A stretch of 64,000 nucleotides of DNA, taken from Bradyrhizobium sp. CB1650. Lineage in GTDB: Bacteria > Pseudomonadota > Alphaproteobacteria > Rhizobiales > Xanthobacteraceae. Below are positions 1-12,592 of this stretch, piece after piece. Position numbers and translations under genes: made by a program. The stretch is from contig NZ_CP121695.1 in the NCBI RefSeq assembly GCF_029761915.1, positions 1 to 64,000 of the forward strand, written 5' to 3'. The notes under the pieces were generated by a model. That model saw only the letters and a list, made by a program, of their open reading frames with translations. It ran no database searches and was not told the DNA's origin. Positions within the stretch are counted from its first letter, which is position 1. Every line of letters starts with the position of its first letter.

Positions 1-1413
1 ATGACAACACCGGAACAGGATCGCTGGTCACGCGTGAAGGGACGGCTGCGCTCGAGCGTTGGTGAAGACGTCTATACGAGCTGGTTTGCCCGCATGGATC
101 TGGAAGGGGTGCAGGAGGAGAGCGTGCGGCTTTCGGTTCCGACCCGCTTCCTGAAGAGCTGGATCCAGGCCCATTATGCCGAGCGCGTGCTGTCCTGCTG
201 GCAGGCCGAGATGCCGGAAGTGCATCGCATCGATCTCACCGTCCGCTCCGCGGTGCGCCCGATGGCGCAGCCGAAGGAGGCGCCCGCGCCGGTCGAGGCC
301 CGCCGTGCGCCCGCGCCAGAGCTGCGCTCGACCGCGACTGCGCCGGTCTCCGCCAATCACGATGCGCTCGGCGGCTCGCCGCTCGATCCGCGCCTGACCT
401 TCGCGAGCTTCGTCGTCGGCCGCTCCAACACGCTGGCGCATGCGGCGGCGCGCCAGGTCGCCGAGGGGCGCAGAGGCGATCCCGTGATGTTCAACCCGCT
501 CTACATTCATGCCGGCGTCGGCCTCGGCAAGACGCATCTCTTGCAGGCGGTGACCTGGGCCGGCAATTCCGGCAACGAGCGCAAGGTGCTCTATCTCACC
601 GCGGAAAAATTCATGTACGGCTTCGTCGCCGCGCTGAAGACGCAGACGGCGCTCGCCTTCAAGGAGGCGCTGCGCGGCATCGACGTGCTCGTCATCGACG
701 ACCTGCAATTCCTTCAGGGCAAGTCGACCCAGGCCGAGTTCTGTCACACGCTGAATGCGCTGATCGACGCCGGCCGCCAGGTCGTGATCGCGGCCGACCG
801 TCCGCCGTCCGACCTCGAGAGCCTCGACGATCGCGTCCGCTCGCGGCTCGCCGGCGGCCTCGTGGTCGAGATGGCCTCGCTGGGGGAAGAGCTGCGGCTC
901 GGCATTCTCAAGTCGCGCGTTGCGGCGGCCCGCACCCATCATGCGACCTTCGACGTGCCGGAGGAGGTCTTGAACTATCTGTCGCGCGCCATCACCCATA
1001 ACGGCCGCGACCTCGAAGGCGCGATCAACCGGCTTCTTGCTCACTCCAAGCTGAATAACCAGCCGGTGACGCTGGAGATGGCCGAGCGCGAGGTGCGCGA
1101 CCTGATCCGGCCGCAGGAGCCCAAGCGCATCAAGATCGAGGACATCCAGCGCGTGGTGGCCCGGCAGTACAATGTCAGCCGCTCCGACCTCTTGTCCTCG
1201 CGCCGGACCGCCAACGTGGTCCGCCCGCGCCAGGTCGCGATGTACCTCGCCAAGACGCTGACGCTGCGCTCGCTGCCGGAGATCGGCCGCCGCTTCGGCG
1301 GACGCGACCACACCACGGTGCTGCACGCGGTGCGCAAGATCGAGTCCCTGGTCAGCAAGGACACCGCGCTGTCCGAGGAGGTCGAGTCGCTCAAGCGCCA
1401 GCTTCAGGAATAA
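1..1413 (+). CDS. dnaA: Chromosomal replication initiator DnaA
   Basis: Initiates chromosome replication by binding origin DnaA boxes and opening the duplex. The 470-residue protein has the N-terminal DnaB/DiaA-interaction domain (about 1-80), a Pro/Ala-rich linker (about 85-130), an AAA+ domain with Walker A (GVGLGKTH, residues 172-179) and Walker B (LVIDD, about 230-234), and the C-terminal DNA-binding signature [16 protein letters not shown]. The length is normal for alphaproteobacteria. The ATG is the first base of the window, so the assembly was probably rotated to this gene and its promoter is not visible. It heads the dnaA-dnaN-recF-gyrB block. Confidence 0.98.
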   Translation: MTTPEQDRWSRVKGRLRSSVGEDVYTSWFARMDLEGVQEESVRLSVPTRFLKSWIQAHYAERVLSCWQAEMPEVHRIDLTVRSAVRPMAQPKEAPAPVEARRAPAPELRSTATAPVSANHDALGGSPLDPRLTFASFVVGRSNTLAHAAARQVAEGRRGDPVMFNPLYIHAGVGLGKTHLLQAVTWAGNSGNERKVLYLTAEKFMYGFVAALKTQTALAFKEALRGIDVLVIDDLQFLQGKSTQAEFCHTLNALIDAGRQVVIAADRPPSDLESLDDRVRSRLAGGLVVEMASLGEELRLGILKSRVAAARTHHATFDVPEEVLNYLSRAITHNGRDLEGAINRLLAHSKLNNQPVTLEMAEREVRDLIRPQEPKRIKIEDIQRVVARQYNVSRSDLLSSRRTANVVRPRQVAMYLAKTLTLRSLPEIGRRFGGRDHTTVLHAVRKIESLVSKDTALSEEVESLKRQLQE

Positions 1414-1444
1414 ACGCCTAAGCCGTCCGGAATTCTGACTTCGC

Positions 1445-1472
1445 CCGCCGCCCCGGTCCGCCGGGGCGGCGG
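1445..1472. terminator. GC-rich hairpin after dnaA
   Basis: Perfect 12-bp inverted repeat (arms CCGCCGCCCCGG and CCGGGGCGGCGG, 4-nt loop) about 30 bp after the dnaA stop. There is no T tract, so intrinsic termination is not certain. The rest of the 250-bp dnaA-dnaN gap shows no gene and no consensus DnaA box. Confidence 0.5.
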
Positions 1473-1665
1473 CTCGCGTTGGCCCCTAAATCATGGGGAA
1501 CTGGCGCTCAATCCCTTGAATCCGAGGGCTTTCCGCGTCACCTTGCGCGACCCGGGGGGCTTTGATCATATCGGGTGGAATGATCCGGCTTTTCGGGTTC
1601 TTCGGTGCCGTGGCGCGCTTCCGGCCGCCCGGCTTTTCCATCATGGGAATCGGGCGGGTAGTGCA

Positions 1666-2784
1666 ATGAAGGTTACGGTCGAACGCGCGCAACTGCTGAA
1701 ATCGCTGGGCCATGTCCATCGCGTGGTCGAGCGCCGCAACACGATTCCGATCCTCGGCAACGTCCTGGTCCGCGCCGAGAACGCGAAATTGTCGCTCAAG
1801 GCGACCGACCTCGACCTCGAGGTGACCGAGACGCTTCCCGCGGAAACCGCGACCGCGGGCTCCACCACCGTGCCGGCACACATGTTCTACGACATCGTGC
1901 GCAAGCTGCCGGACGGCTCGCAGATCGTGCTTGAGGCCGACGGCGACCGCGCCGTGCTGGCGATCCGCGCCGGCCGTTCGCGCTTCACGCTGCAGACGCT
2001 GCCTGAGAATGATTTCCCGGATCTGGCCGCCGGCGACATGTCGCATTCCTTCTCGCTCGCTGCCAAGGACGTGAAGCGACTGATCGACCGCACCCAGTTC
2101 GCGATCTCCACCGAGGAGACGCGCTACTATCTCAACGGCATCTATCTGCACGCGGCCGGCACGGCCAAGGCCGCGACCTTGCGCGGCGTCGCCACCGACG
2201 GCCACCGTCTCGCCCAGCTCGATCTGGTCCAGCCCAACGGCGCCGCCGGCATGCCCGGCGTGATCGTGCCGCGCAAGACCGTCGGCGAAGTGCAGCGCCT
2301 GATCGAGGACTCTGAAGCCGAGATCACGATCGAGCTGTCGCAGGCCAAAATCCGCTTCACCATCGGCAATGTCGTGCTGACGTCCAAGCTGATCGACGGC
2401 ACCTTCCCCGACTACGGCCGCGTAATCCCGCAGAACAACGACAAGGAGCTCGTCGTCGACAAGAAGGATTTCGAGAACGCGGTCGACCGCGTCTCGACGA
2501 TTTCGAGCGAACGCGGTCGCGCGGTAAAACTGTCGCTGTCGGCGGGCAAGCTGGTGTTGTCGGTGACCAATCCGGATTCCGGCAGCGCGACAGAGGAGAT
2601 CGAGGTCGAATACGCCTCCGACGCCCTCGATATCGGCTTCAACTCGCGCTATCTGCTCGACATCGCCGCCCAGATCGAGGGCGAGGTTGCAACGCTGAAG
2701 CTCGCCGACCCCGGCTCGCCGACCCTGGTCCAGGACCGCGACGACAAGAGCGCGCTATACGTGCTGATGCCGATGCGGGTGTGA
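1666..2784 (+). CDS. dnaN: DNA polymerase III beta sliding clamp
   Basis: Ring-shaped processivity clamp that tethers the replicative polymerase and other repair factors to DNA. The start is placed at the ATG giving MKVTVERAQLLKSL, the conserved clamp N-terminus. The reading frame is open 150 nt further upstream, but that extension does not resemble the family. The resulting 372 residues are the usual length, with three repeated clamp folds and a C-terminus ending in YVLMPMRV, typical of the partner-binding pocket. It lies between dnaA and recF as in most bacteria. Confidence 0.97.
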   Translation: MKVTVERAQLLKSLGHVHRVVERRNTIPILGNVLVRAENAKLSLKATDLDLEVTETLPAETATAGSTTVPAHMFYDIVRKLPDGSQIVLEADGDRAVLAIRAGRSRFTLQTLPENDFPDLAAGDMSHSFSLAAKDVKRLIDRTQFAISTEETRYYLNGIYLHAAGTAKAATLRGVATDGHRLAQLDLVQPNGAAGMPGVIVPRKTVGEVQRLIEDSEAEITIELSQAKIRFTIGNVVLTSKLIDGTFPDYGRVIPQNNDKELVVDKKDFENAVDRVSTISSERGRAVKLSLSAGKLVLSVTNPDSGSATEEIEVEYASDALDIGFNSRYLLDIAAQIEGEVATLKLADPGSPTLVQDRDDKSALYVLMPMRV

Positions 2785-2803
2785 GGGGAATCCTCCTCTC
2801 GTC

Positions 2804-2826
2804 ATGGCCGGGCGTGACCCGGCCAT
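2804..2826. repeat. Palindromic repeat, left of GIY-YIG gene
   Basis: 9-bp perfect arms ATGGCCGGG and CCCGGCCAT around a CGTGA loop, 20 bp after the dnaN stop. It resembles the dispersed intergenic palindromes of Bradyrhizobium and could also end dnaN transcription. A mate lies at 3139-3161 on the other side of the next gene. Confidence 0.7.
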
Positions 2827-2838
2827 CCATCGAACAAG

Positions 2839-3126
2839 ATGACCTATTGGGTGTACATTCTCGCAAGCAAGCCCGGCGGAACACTCTATATCGGCGTCAC
2901 CAACAATCTGGTCAGACGCGTCTACGAGCATCGCGAAGGCTTGGCGGAAGGGTTCACGAAGCGTTACGGGATCAAGACTCTGGTCTATTTTGAGGCGCAC
3001 GAAACCATCGCGGCTGCGCTTCAACGCGAAAAGAACATCAAGCATTGGTCGCGCGAGTGGAAGATCGATCTGATCGCGAAGAGCAATCCCGAGTGGCGAG
3101 ACCTATATGTTGAAATTGTCCGCTGA
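2839..3126 (+). CDS. GIY-YIG domain small endonuclease (UPF0213 type)
   Basis: A 95-residue single-domain GIY-YIG protein. It begins MTYWVYILAS and continues TLYIGVTNNLVRRVYEH, which supplies the two Tyr motifs (WVY...LYIGVT) and the catalytic Arg region. QREKNIKHWSREWK is the family's conserved C-terminal half. Members are presumed nucleases of uncertain cellular role. The gene interrupts the usual dnaN-recF adjacency and is closely bracketed by two palindromic repeats (2804-2826 and 3139-3161), which suggests it arrived as a small repeat-bounded unit. That is an inference. Confidence 0.9.
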   Translation: MTYWVYILASKPGGTLYIGVTNNLVRRVYEHREGLAEGFTKRYGIKTLVYFEAHETIAAALQREKNIKHWSREWKIDLIAKSNPEWRDLYVEIVR

Positions 3127-3138
3127 CGCGGAGGATGG

Positions 3139-3161
3139 ATTGCCGGGTCAAGCCCGGCAAT
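3139..3161. repeat. Palindromic repeat, right of GIY-YIG gene
   Basis: 9-bp arms ATTGCCGGG and CCCGGCAAT with a TCAAG loop, 12 bp after the GIY-YIG stop and 11 bp before recF. The loop orientation is opposite to the copy at 2804-2826, so the two copies flank the gene as inverted elements. Confidence 0.75.
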
Positions 3162-3172
3162 GACGAGCTAAC

Positions 3173-6998
<3,826 letters not shown>

Positions 6999-7030
6999 CG
7001 CTGGTTGCGACTGTCGGGGAACACATTTCT

Positions 7031-7080
7031 CTGACTCTACAACGCAATTGCCTGACTCGATTTACGCACAACTCTGACTC
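7031..7080. repeat. Three phased CTGACTC direct repeats
   Basis: CTGACTC occurs at 7031-7037, 7052-7058 and 7074-7080, i.e. every 21-22 bp or about two helical turns, starting 33 bp after gyrB. The stretch is more AT-rich than its surroundings. The 300-bp gap from gyrB to 7300 otherwise contains no gene that I can support. Confidence 0.55.
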
Positions 7081-7113
7081 AATGGCTTGCTACCGAAGGT
7101 AGATTGAGTATGG

Positions 7114-7126
7114 TTGGAGCGGGCGC
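7114..7126. repeat. 13-bp direct repeat, left copy (tRNA-Gly-tail-like)
   Basis: TTGGAGCGGGCGC here is repeated at 63017-63029. From its second T it reads like the reverse complement of a tRNA-Gly 3' end plus CCA (TGGAGCGGGCG). It may be a worn attachment-site remnant; a chance repeat is also possible. Confidence 0.3.
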
Positions 7127-7299
7127 GACCTGTGGTTAAGGGCGCACCCCAGCATTTTATCTATTTCATTTACTTTGGCGAGCTTCGGGGCCCCTCGACC
7201 GGTTAAGACAGAGCCGACGTTCTCGAACATCTACGTCGTTGACGACGGCGGCTTCGGGAGCGCATCGAGCCGAGCCGGCAAACGGGAGCTCATGACGCC

Positions 7300-7752
7300 G
7301 TGAAAATGCCCGTCCCCTTCAGCGTTCCCTCGCTGCCCTTCCAATCCCAGGAACTGCTGGCCAGGGCCCGACAGTATCGGGCCGTTGCTATGGCCTTGGT
7401 CGATATCGACAACGGTCGTCCGAATTGGCCCAAGTACACCCTGCTGTTTCATGCGATCGAACTGGCATTGAAGGCGGCCATCGTTTCATACGGCGAACGA
7501 AGCGTGCCGAAGCCGTCCTGTCCACAACCCGGCAACCACGATCTGAGTGCCCTCTACGATTACGCAACCGCGTACGGATTGATCCGGCGGCGGGAAATCG
7601 TGGACGATCTTCCACATATCTCCGAGCTGCACGTCATCCATTATGCGCGATACCCGCAGGTCCCGGTCAGACCAGTGGCATTGATTTCGCAATACGACGA
7701 TCTCGCCGACATGATTTTGAATGACGTTTCCGATGCCTTAAGGGTCGGATAG
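7300..7752 (+). CDS. HEPN-like domain hypothetical protein
   Basis: 150 residues starting at GTG (or at the ATG two codons later). The central pattern LLFHAIELALKAAI followed by HDLSALYDYA resembles HEPN-type helical domains. Some of these act as RNases in toxin-antitoxin or defence systems, others as accessory helical bundles. The RNase signature RxxxxH is not clearly visible, so catalytic activity is doubtful. It is the first gene after gyrB and is convergent with the Fic gene, so the two are not an operon. Confidence 0.55.
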   Translation: MKMPVPFSVPSLPFQSQELLARARQYRAVAMALVDIDNGRPNWPKYTLLFHAIELALKAAIVSYGERSVPKPSCPQPGNHDLSALYDYATAYGLIRRREIVDDLPHISELHVIHYARYPQVPVRPVALISQYDDLADMILNDVSDALRVG

Positions 7753-7844
7753 GTCGTGTCAATGCATTCCCCACCACACTTACTCGGCAAGTGAAACCGT
7801 TTCGAGGCTGATGCCGTGCGCCCCGGATCGTGGCCGCGGGGGAC

Positions 7845-9059
7845 TTATTCCGCGGTCGCGTCTGGCGCCGCTTCGGCGGGCAGGATCGGCTCTTCGCCGA
7901 ACGGGCGGTTGATGATGTTCAGCGCCTCGCTTGCAGCGTAGATACGGTTGCGCGAGTAGCCCGTGCGCTCCGCGAGAATACCCGCCCCCTCCAACTGCGC
8001 GATAGCCTGGTGCGCCTGCGGAGGACTGATTCCGAGGAGTTCGCCGAGCCGTTTGGCGGTAACGACCGGATAATGGGGCAGTTCCTCGAGAGCGCGCGCG
8101 GCCGCCGACCCCTTCCGGAACTTGCGACGATCGCTCCACCGGTCAGAAAGCTCGGTCAGTGCCGTCCGCGTCTTCATGAGCTCATCGACAGTTCCAGTCA
8201 CGGCATCCGCCATGAAGGCAATGATCGGCTGCCAGTCGAGCCGCTGCTGCGCGTCCTTCAACGACGCGTAGTAAGCACCCTTCTTCGCCTCAATGTACGG
8301 CGACAGGTAGAGAGGCACGTGCTTCTCGGCCGCCATCATCAGCGGAAGAAGAAGGCGGCCGACGCGGCCGTTGCCGTCGCGAAATGGGTGGACCGCCTCG
8401 AAATGAGTATGGGCGATGGCCATCCGGGTGATGAGGCCCTGGGTCATCTGCTGCATTCCCTCGTTGCGGAGGTAGTCGACCGTCTGGGCGAGGCAAACCG
8501 GCACGTCGTCGGGCGGCGGCGGATTCATGCTCGAATATGCGATGTTGCCGCCTCCACCGATCCACACGACGCGCGTGCGGAGTTCGCCCGGAACGTCCTG
8601 GTAGTCGGGGTCGTCCTTCATGACCGCGCGGTGCAGATCCTTCACCAGCTCGATCGTGAAGATGCGGTCTCCGTCTTTCGCCGCCATCGGGATGAAATCG
8701 TCGAGCGCGACGGCGTAATTGCGCACCTGGCGCGCGGCGTCCTCGGCATCGTCGCCGCCCGTCTCTTCAACCGAAAGGATTTCGTCGAGCGTGCTTTGAG
8801 TGCCCTCGATCGACGACGAACTGACCGCCTCGCGGCGGGTCAGGATTCGGCTGACGATGTAGGGGTCCCTCATCTGCGCGGCGATGGTGTCTATCTTCCC
8901 TAGCGCGCCCCGGGCATCGTCGAGCGCCTTCGCCGCCTGGGCAATCGGGACGCCTTCCTCTGGAGGGGGCGGCGGAATGATCCCATAATGGGAGGCATAG
9001 GGCGCAGGAAGCCGTTTCAGGGTCTCCCGGATAGCGTGACTGAGATCGCTGCGCTTCAT
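7845..9059 (-). CDS. Fic family protein with N-terminal inhibitory motif
   Basis: Predicted AMP-transferase acting on protein hydroxyls. The full Fic motif HPFRDGNGRVGR is present (about residues 224-235 of the 404 counted from MKRSDLSH). The auto-inhibitory S-x-x-x-E-G motif (S81 to G86) lies upstream, making this the class with inhibition inside the same chain. The C-terminus (about 340-404) looks like a winged helix, suggesting DNA binding or self-regulation. The in-frame start 66 nt further upstream is less likely because it adds a non-family extension. The 3' end faces the HEPN-like gene. Confidence 0.9.
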   Translation of the reverse strand: MKRSDLSHAIRETLKRLPAPYASHYGIIPPPPPEEGVPIAQAAKALDDARGALGKIDTIAAQMRDPYIVSRILTRREAVSSSSIEGTQSTLDEILSVEETGGDDAEDAARQVRNYAVALDDFIPMAAKDGDRIFTIELVKDLHRAVMKDDPDYQDVPGELRTRVVWIGGGGNIAYSSMNPPPPDDVPVCLAQTVDYLRNEGMQQMTQGLITRMAIAHTHFEAVHPFRDGNGRVGRLLLPLMMAAEKHVPLYLSPYIEAKKGAYYASLKDAQQRLDWQPIIAFMADAVTGTVDELMKTRTALTELSDRWSDRRKFRKGSAAARALEELPHYPVVTAKRLGELLGISPPQAHQAIAQLEGAGILAERTGYSRNRIYAASEALNIINRPFGEEPILPAEAAPDATAE

Positions 9060-9125
9060 GGCAAAGCCTAATTTGCTACCTGTTTTGCTATTTATAATTA
9101 GGTTTCTTGAAGAAAGCCATAACAC

Positions 9126-9624
9126 AGCTCCTATTTTGGAGACCTCTTAAGGGTTCCATGAGATCGCAGCAACATTTAGCTGCCCATCTGGCCGGACTGC
9201 TGGTATTTACGCACCGGGCATCGAGGATCTCTCTGACGTAGGTGGGGGAAGAACAGGAAGTACAACAGCCTTTCCTGACAGCCTTAAGTGCCTCAAGAAG
9301 CCCCGCGAGATCGGCCGCGGCGAAGGCGCGACAACGTCCCGTCCGGGGCGGGCCATCCCCAGCAGCGGCGGTTTTTAGCGTCGATGAGATGATCATGATC
9401 GGCATGCTGATCATGATCACCTCGATCGTGGTGCTGATGCTGATGCTAGTGCTGCCGAGGACGATGATCATCACCGCGATTGACATGTCGACACTGGTCG
9501 GAGGCAGCGCATTGCCGATAGGCCCGTCCTGATCGGAGCGACCAGCGCGCGCCGGCGCGTGAACGCCTTTTTCGCGCGCGCGCATTCCGCGGCCGAAATG
9601 CAGGCGCGGCGCATCGACTAGCTT
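9126..9624. other. Gene-free stretch with ATGATC/His-Asp low-complexity tract
   Basis: I see no convincing gene here. About 9381-9490 is low-complexity (repeated GATCATGATC and CTGATG units). On the plus strand it encodes a Met/Ile/Leu-rich hydrophobic run. On the minus strand it encodes a His/Asp-rich run (HQHQHH, DHDQHADHDH) broken by a TAG. The latter resembles a metal-binding tail of a decayed gene, but I cannot name it. Confidence 0.35.
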
Positions 9625-9627
9625 TGG

Positions 9628-9761
9628 ATGCGGAGCGCGATTTTGCGCCCGCCCGTCGGGATGCGCCGCCCGGGGTCTCTCTGGAGGCAGCCGCGGTCGC
9701 GATCGCTGAGGTCCCGAATTCGATCGGTGACACATGCCCGGAGTGCCCCGACGTGGTCTAA
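9628..9761 (+). pseudogene. Fragment related to the small gene at 16920
   Basis: One frame reads PPGVSLEAAA and ends SIGDTCPECPDVV. This matches PPGVSPDEAAA and SIGDTCPECPPDG at the C-terminus of the 88-residue protein encoded at 16920-17186. I could not find an intact 5' half, so I read it as a 3' remnant of a second copy, 40 bp upstream of dinB. Confidence 0.4.
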
Positions 9762-9801
9762 CGGCTGCGACGACTCGCCTGCGAACCACTATAATCCGCG
9801 C

Positions 9802-10911
9802 ATGGCCACAGCCGAGCCCGAGCAAGGCGCTTCGACGGCGTCCCATCGCAAGATCATCCACATCGACATGGATGCGTTCTATGCGTCCGTGGAACAGCGC
9901 GACAACCCGGACCTCCGCGGAAAACCGGTCGCGGTGGGTGGCTCGGCGGAGCGAGGCGTCGTGGCTGCCGCGAGCTACGAAGCCAGGAAGTTCGGCGTGC
10001 GCTCCGCGATGCCGTCGATCACTGCGAAACGGCAGTGTCCCGATCTTATCTTCATCAAGCCGCGCTTCGAGGTCTACAAGGCCATCAGCCGCCAAATCCG
10101 CGACATCTTCGCCGAGCACACGCCAATCATCGAACCGCTGTCGCTGGACGAGGCGTATCTCGACGTCACCGAAAACCTGCAGGGCATCCCCCTCGCCCGC
10201 GACGTCGCGCTGCGGATCCGTGAGAAGATCAAGGCCGAGACAGGCCTCAACGCTTCCGCCGGCATCAGCTACAACAAGTTTCTGGCGAAGCTCGCTTCGG
10301 ACCATAGGAAGCCGAACGGCCAGTACGTCATCTCTCCGGAGATGGGGGCCGCGTTCGTGGAGTCGCTGCCCGTCGGAAAATTCCACGGCATCGGTCCGGC
10401 GACGAGCGCGAAGATGAATGGCCTCGGCATCTTCACCGGAATGGACATTCGCAACCAGACGCTCGAGTTCATGAATGCCAACTTCGGCAAGTCCGGCGCC
10501 TACTACTACTGGATCTCGCGCGGCGTCGATGACCGTCCCGTCCGCGCAAATCGTATCCGCAAGTCCGTCGGCGCCGAGAATACGTTCTCGGTGGACCTCA
10601 CGACATTCGATGCCATGGCCGACGAGCTCCGGCCACTGATCGAAAAGGTCTGGCAGCACTGCGAGAGCTCCGGCAACCGGGGGCGAACGGTGACGCTTAA
10701 GGTCAAGTTCTTCGATTTCGAGTTCATCACGCGAAGCCGGTCGGTCCCGACGGTCGTGTCGAGCCGGGACGACTTGGAGAGCTTGGCGATCGGCCTGCTG
10801 CAGGCCGAGATGCCCTTCCCGAAGGCGGTTCGCCTGCTGGGCGTGTCACTGTCCTCGCTGCAAACGCTGGGGAACGACGATGTCGAACCTCAGCTCGATC
10901 TGCCCATCTGA
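9802..10911 (+). CDS. dinB: DNA polymerase IV (Y-family translesion polymerase)
   Basis: Error-prone polymerase that extends past damaged template bases. The start is the ATG giving MATAEPEQGA, after which the Y-family N-terminus follows (IHIDMDAFYASVEQ, with the first catalytic Asp). The second catalytic motif is SLDEAYLDV, and the fingers/palm motif YEARKFGVRSAMP is also present. 369 residues is normal for DinB. A partial SOS half-site (GAAC at 9783) lies upstream but no complete LexA box was found. A divergent phosphodiesterase gene follows. Confidence 0.95.
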   Translation: MATAEPEQGASTASHRKIIHIDMDAFYASVEQRDNPDLRGKPVAVGGSAERGVVAAASYEARKFGVRSAMPSITAKRQCPDLIFIKPRFEVYKAISRQIRDIFAEHTPIIEPLSLDEAYLDVTENLQGIPLARDVALRIREKIKAETGLNASAGISYNKFLAKLASDHRKPNGQYVISPEMGAAFVESLPVGKFHGIGPATSAKMNGLGIFTGMDIRNQTLEFMNANFGKSGAYYYWISRGVDDRPVRANRIRKSVGAENTFSVDLTTFDAMADELRPLIEKVWQHCESSGNRGRTVTLKVKFFDFEFITRSRSVPTVVSSRDDLESLAIGLLQAEMPFPKAVRLLGVSLSSLQTLGNDDVEPQLDLPI

Positions 10912-10992
10912 CGCTGCGCATGGATGCGACTTACAGCCTGGCGGCCGAGATGGCGCAGAAAGCTTCGCCTAGCTGAACGTGCGCGGCGCGGC

Positions 10993-11460
10993 CTATCCGA
11001 CTTCAAGATCGTGGATGATCGGTTTCAATCCGTCGGGCCTGACTGCGAGGCTCGCAAGCGTAATCGGTAGCTTGAAGCGTCGGCGCCCGGCGCTGCCGGG
11101 ATTCACGTAGAGCAGGCCGTCGACGGTAGTGACCTTCGGCATATGGGAGTGGCCGGAAACAATGACATCGATGCCCTGAGCTACGGGGTCGACCTGCAGG
11201 GCGTTGAGGTCGTGCAAAACGTAGAACAACCGTCCGGCGAGCCGCACGAACTCGGTTTCGGCAAATTCGGTGGCCCACTCGCCCGTATCCACGTTTCCTC
11301 TGATCGCCGTGACGGGAGCAATCCTCCGCAGTACGGTGATGATCTCGGGATCGCCGATGTCGCCGCCATGAATGATGTGGTCGACATGGGCCAGCGCGCG
11401 CAGCGCCTCCGGCCTGAGCAGGCCGTGCGTATCCGAGATGATGCCGATGGTGAAGGTCAT
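10993..11460 (-). CDS. YfcE/MJ0936-type metallophosphoesterase
   Basis: 155-residue calcineurin-like phosphodiesterase counted from MTFTIGIISDTHG. The metal-binding motifs are in order: SDTHG, HGGDIGD, GNVD, and SGHSH with the trailing NPGS. Small proteins of this family hydrolyse phosphodiesters; the natural substrate here is unknown. An in-frame start 21 nt upstream is possible but less family-like. Confidence 0.9.
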   Translation of the reverse strand: MTFTIGIISDTHGLLRPEALRALAHVDHIIHGGDIGDPEIITVLRRIAPVTAIRGNVDTGEWATEFAETEFVRLAGRLFYVLHDLNALQVDPVAQGIDVIVSGHSHMPKVTTVDGLLYVNPGSAGRRRFKLPITLASLAVRPDGLKPIIHDLEVG

Positions 11461-11543
11461 CGAAGCGTCCGGTTGAAGCACCTTATCGCGCGTTGGGGCG
11501 CGGTTTCCCGATGCACCGCCGGTGCCCCCGGGACATCAACCGC

Positions 11544-12038
11544 CTAAGCCGACTTCCGCCGCTGGCCCGTCGCGGGTTTTTTCGCCGCTGCTTCCTTCGC
11601 CGGCTTCTTGCCTTGGATCGGCATCAGCATCTCTTTCTGGCCTGCCACCGCTTTGCGAGGCTTTTGGCGGGCTTTGCTGGCTTCGCCGGAGTGGCCTCCC
11701 GACGACGCTCTGCCGCAGCGCCTCCATCAGATCGACCACGTTTTCGCCCTTCGGCCGCTCCTTCGAATTTCTTCGGGTCGAACGTCCCTGCCTTCTGGGT
11801 CACGATCTGTCTGGCGAGGTCGAGCATATCCTTGGTGACTTTGACGTTCTGGCTCTCGTCGAAATACTCCTGCTCGCTGCGCACTTCATATGGGTAGCGA
11901 AGCAGCGTTCCGACGAGTCCCTTGTCCTTGGGTTCGAGCGCGATGCTTCTCGCTCTCCGATGTCGCCGGATAGAGAGCGACCGGGCAGGTGACCAGCGAG
12001 AGGCGGAGAAAGCCCATCCAGTTGGCGCGCGGGGCCAT
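11544..12038 (-). pseudogene. Decayed second Ku gene
   Basis: On the minus strand the sequence starts MAPRANWMGFLRLSLVTCPVA and, after the TSES region, jumps to ALEPKDKGLVGTLLRYPYEV. About 135 codons present in the intact Ku at 19976-20899 are missing. Further frame changes separate the middle from a recognisable Lys/Ala-rich C-terminus ending RRKSA. The DNA upstream of the start is also shared with the intact gene (GTACGCAGAACTCCG and GGATTCAAGACGAAC in both). It is a non-functional duplicate left by internal deletion and frameshifts. Confidence 0.9.
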
Positions 12039-12154
12039 GGTACGCAGAACTCCGGTTCGGGACGGCTCGGATTCAAGACGAACAGCAGGACCTGGTTCCG
12101 ACCGCCTGCACGACCCACAGGAGGATATTTTTCACGCCGCCTATCGACTCTATT

Positions 12155-12169
12155 GTTCTCGTTATGTTC
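12155..12169 (+). promoter_or_regulatory. LexA/SOS box
   Basis: GTTC-N7-GTTC, an exact match to the alphaproteobacterial SOS box, immediately before the three-gene operon ending in the SRAP gene. It overlaps the most upstream ATG (12164), so translation probably starts further downstream. Confidence 0.75.
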
Positions 12170-12172
12170 TAT

Positions 12173-12583
12173 ATGCGGATGACTGATCGACCCGCGAGCT
12201 GGCGCATGCCGACACCCAAGCAGTTGGAGAAGATGGCCCGTGCCGTCCGCAAGAACGCGCCCCTAGCGCGCGGCCTGGCTCCGGACGACGACCTGCCGCC
12301 CGAATACTGGCAGGCCGTCCTGGACGACGCCGGCGCCGACGCGGGCCGCCCCAGTCCCGGCCCCTCGGGCCACTTGCAGCGGCTGAGCCAGATTCCCCAG
12401 CACCTGCTGCGGGTGGCCTGCCGGCGCTGCAGCAGGACCATTGAGATCCAGCGGGCGGATGCCGTCCGGCTGTACGGTCCAGACGCGCTCTGGAAGGACG
12501 TCGGCCAGCGGCTGCTCGACAACATGTGCACGCAGCGCACCGGTCGCCATGAGGAAGACGGCTGCTGGCCAGACTACGGATAG
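12173..12583 (+). CDS. Hypothetical protein with C-terminal Cys motif
   Basis: First gene of a likely SOS operon (12.2-13.8 kb). About 136 residues if the ATG at 12173 is used; in-frame ATGs at 12179 and 12206 are also possible and none has a strong ribosome site. The C-terminal half has LLRVACRRCSRTIEIQ followed by DNMCTQRTGRHEEDGCW, a likely zinc ribbon. I do not recognise a named family. The SOS box and the downstream SRAP gene suggest a DNA-damage role, by context only. Confidence 0.65.
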   Translation: MRMTDRPASWRMPTPKQLEKMARAVRKNAPLARGLAPDDDLPPEYWQAVLDDAGADAGRPSPGPSGHLQRLSQIPQHLLRVACRRCSRTIEIQRADAVRLYGPDALWKDVGQRLLDNMCTQRTGRHEEDGCWPDYG

Positions 12584-12592
12584 GCGCCAGCG

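Noticed and set aside
7300..9059. HEPN-like and Fic genes as a toxin-antitoxin pair
   Set aside because: They are convergent, not an operon, and the Fic protein carries its own inhibitory motif.
9770..9802. SOS box in front of dinB
   Set aside because: Only one GAAC half-site; the second half at the correct spacing is missing.
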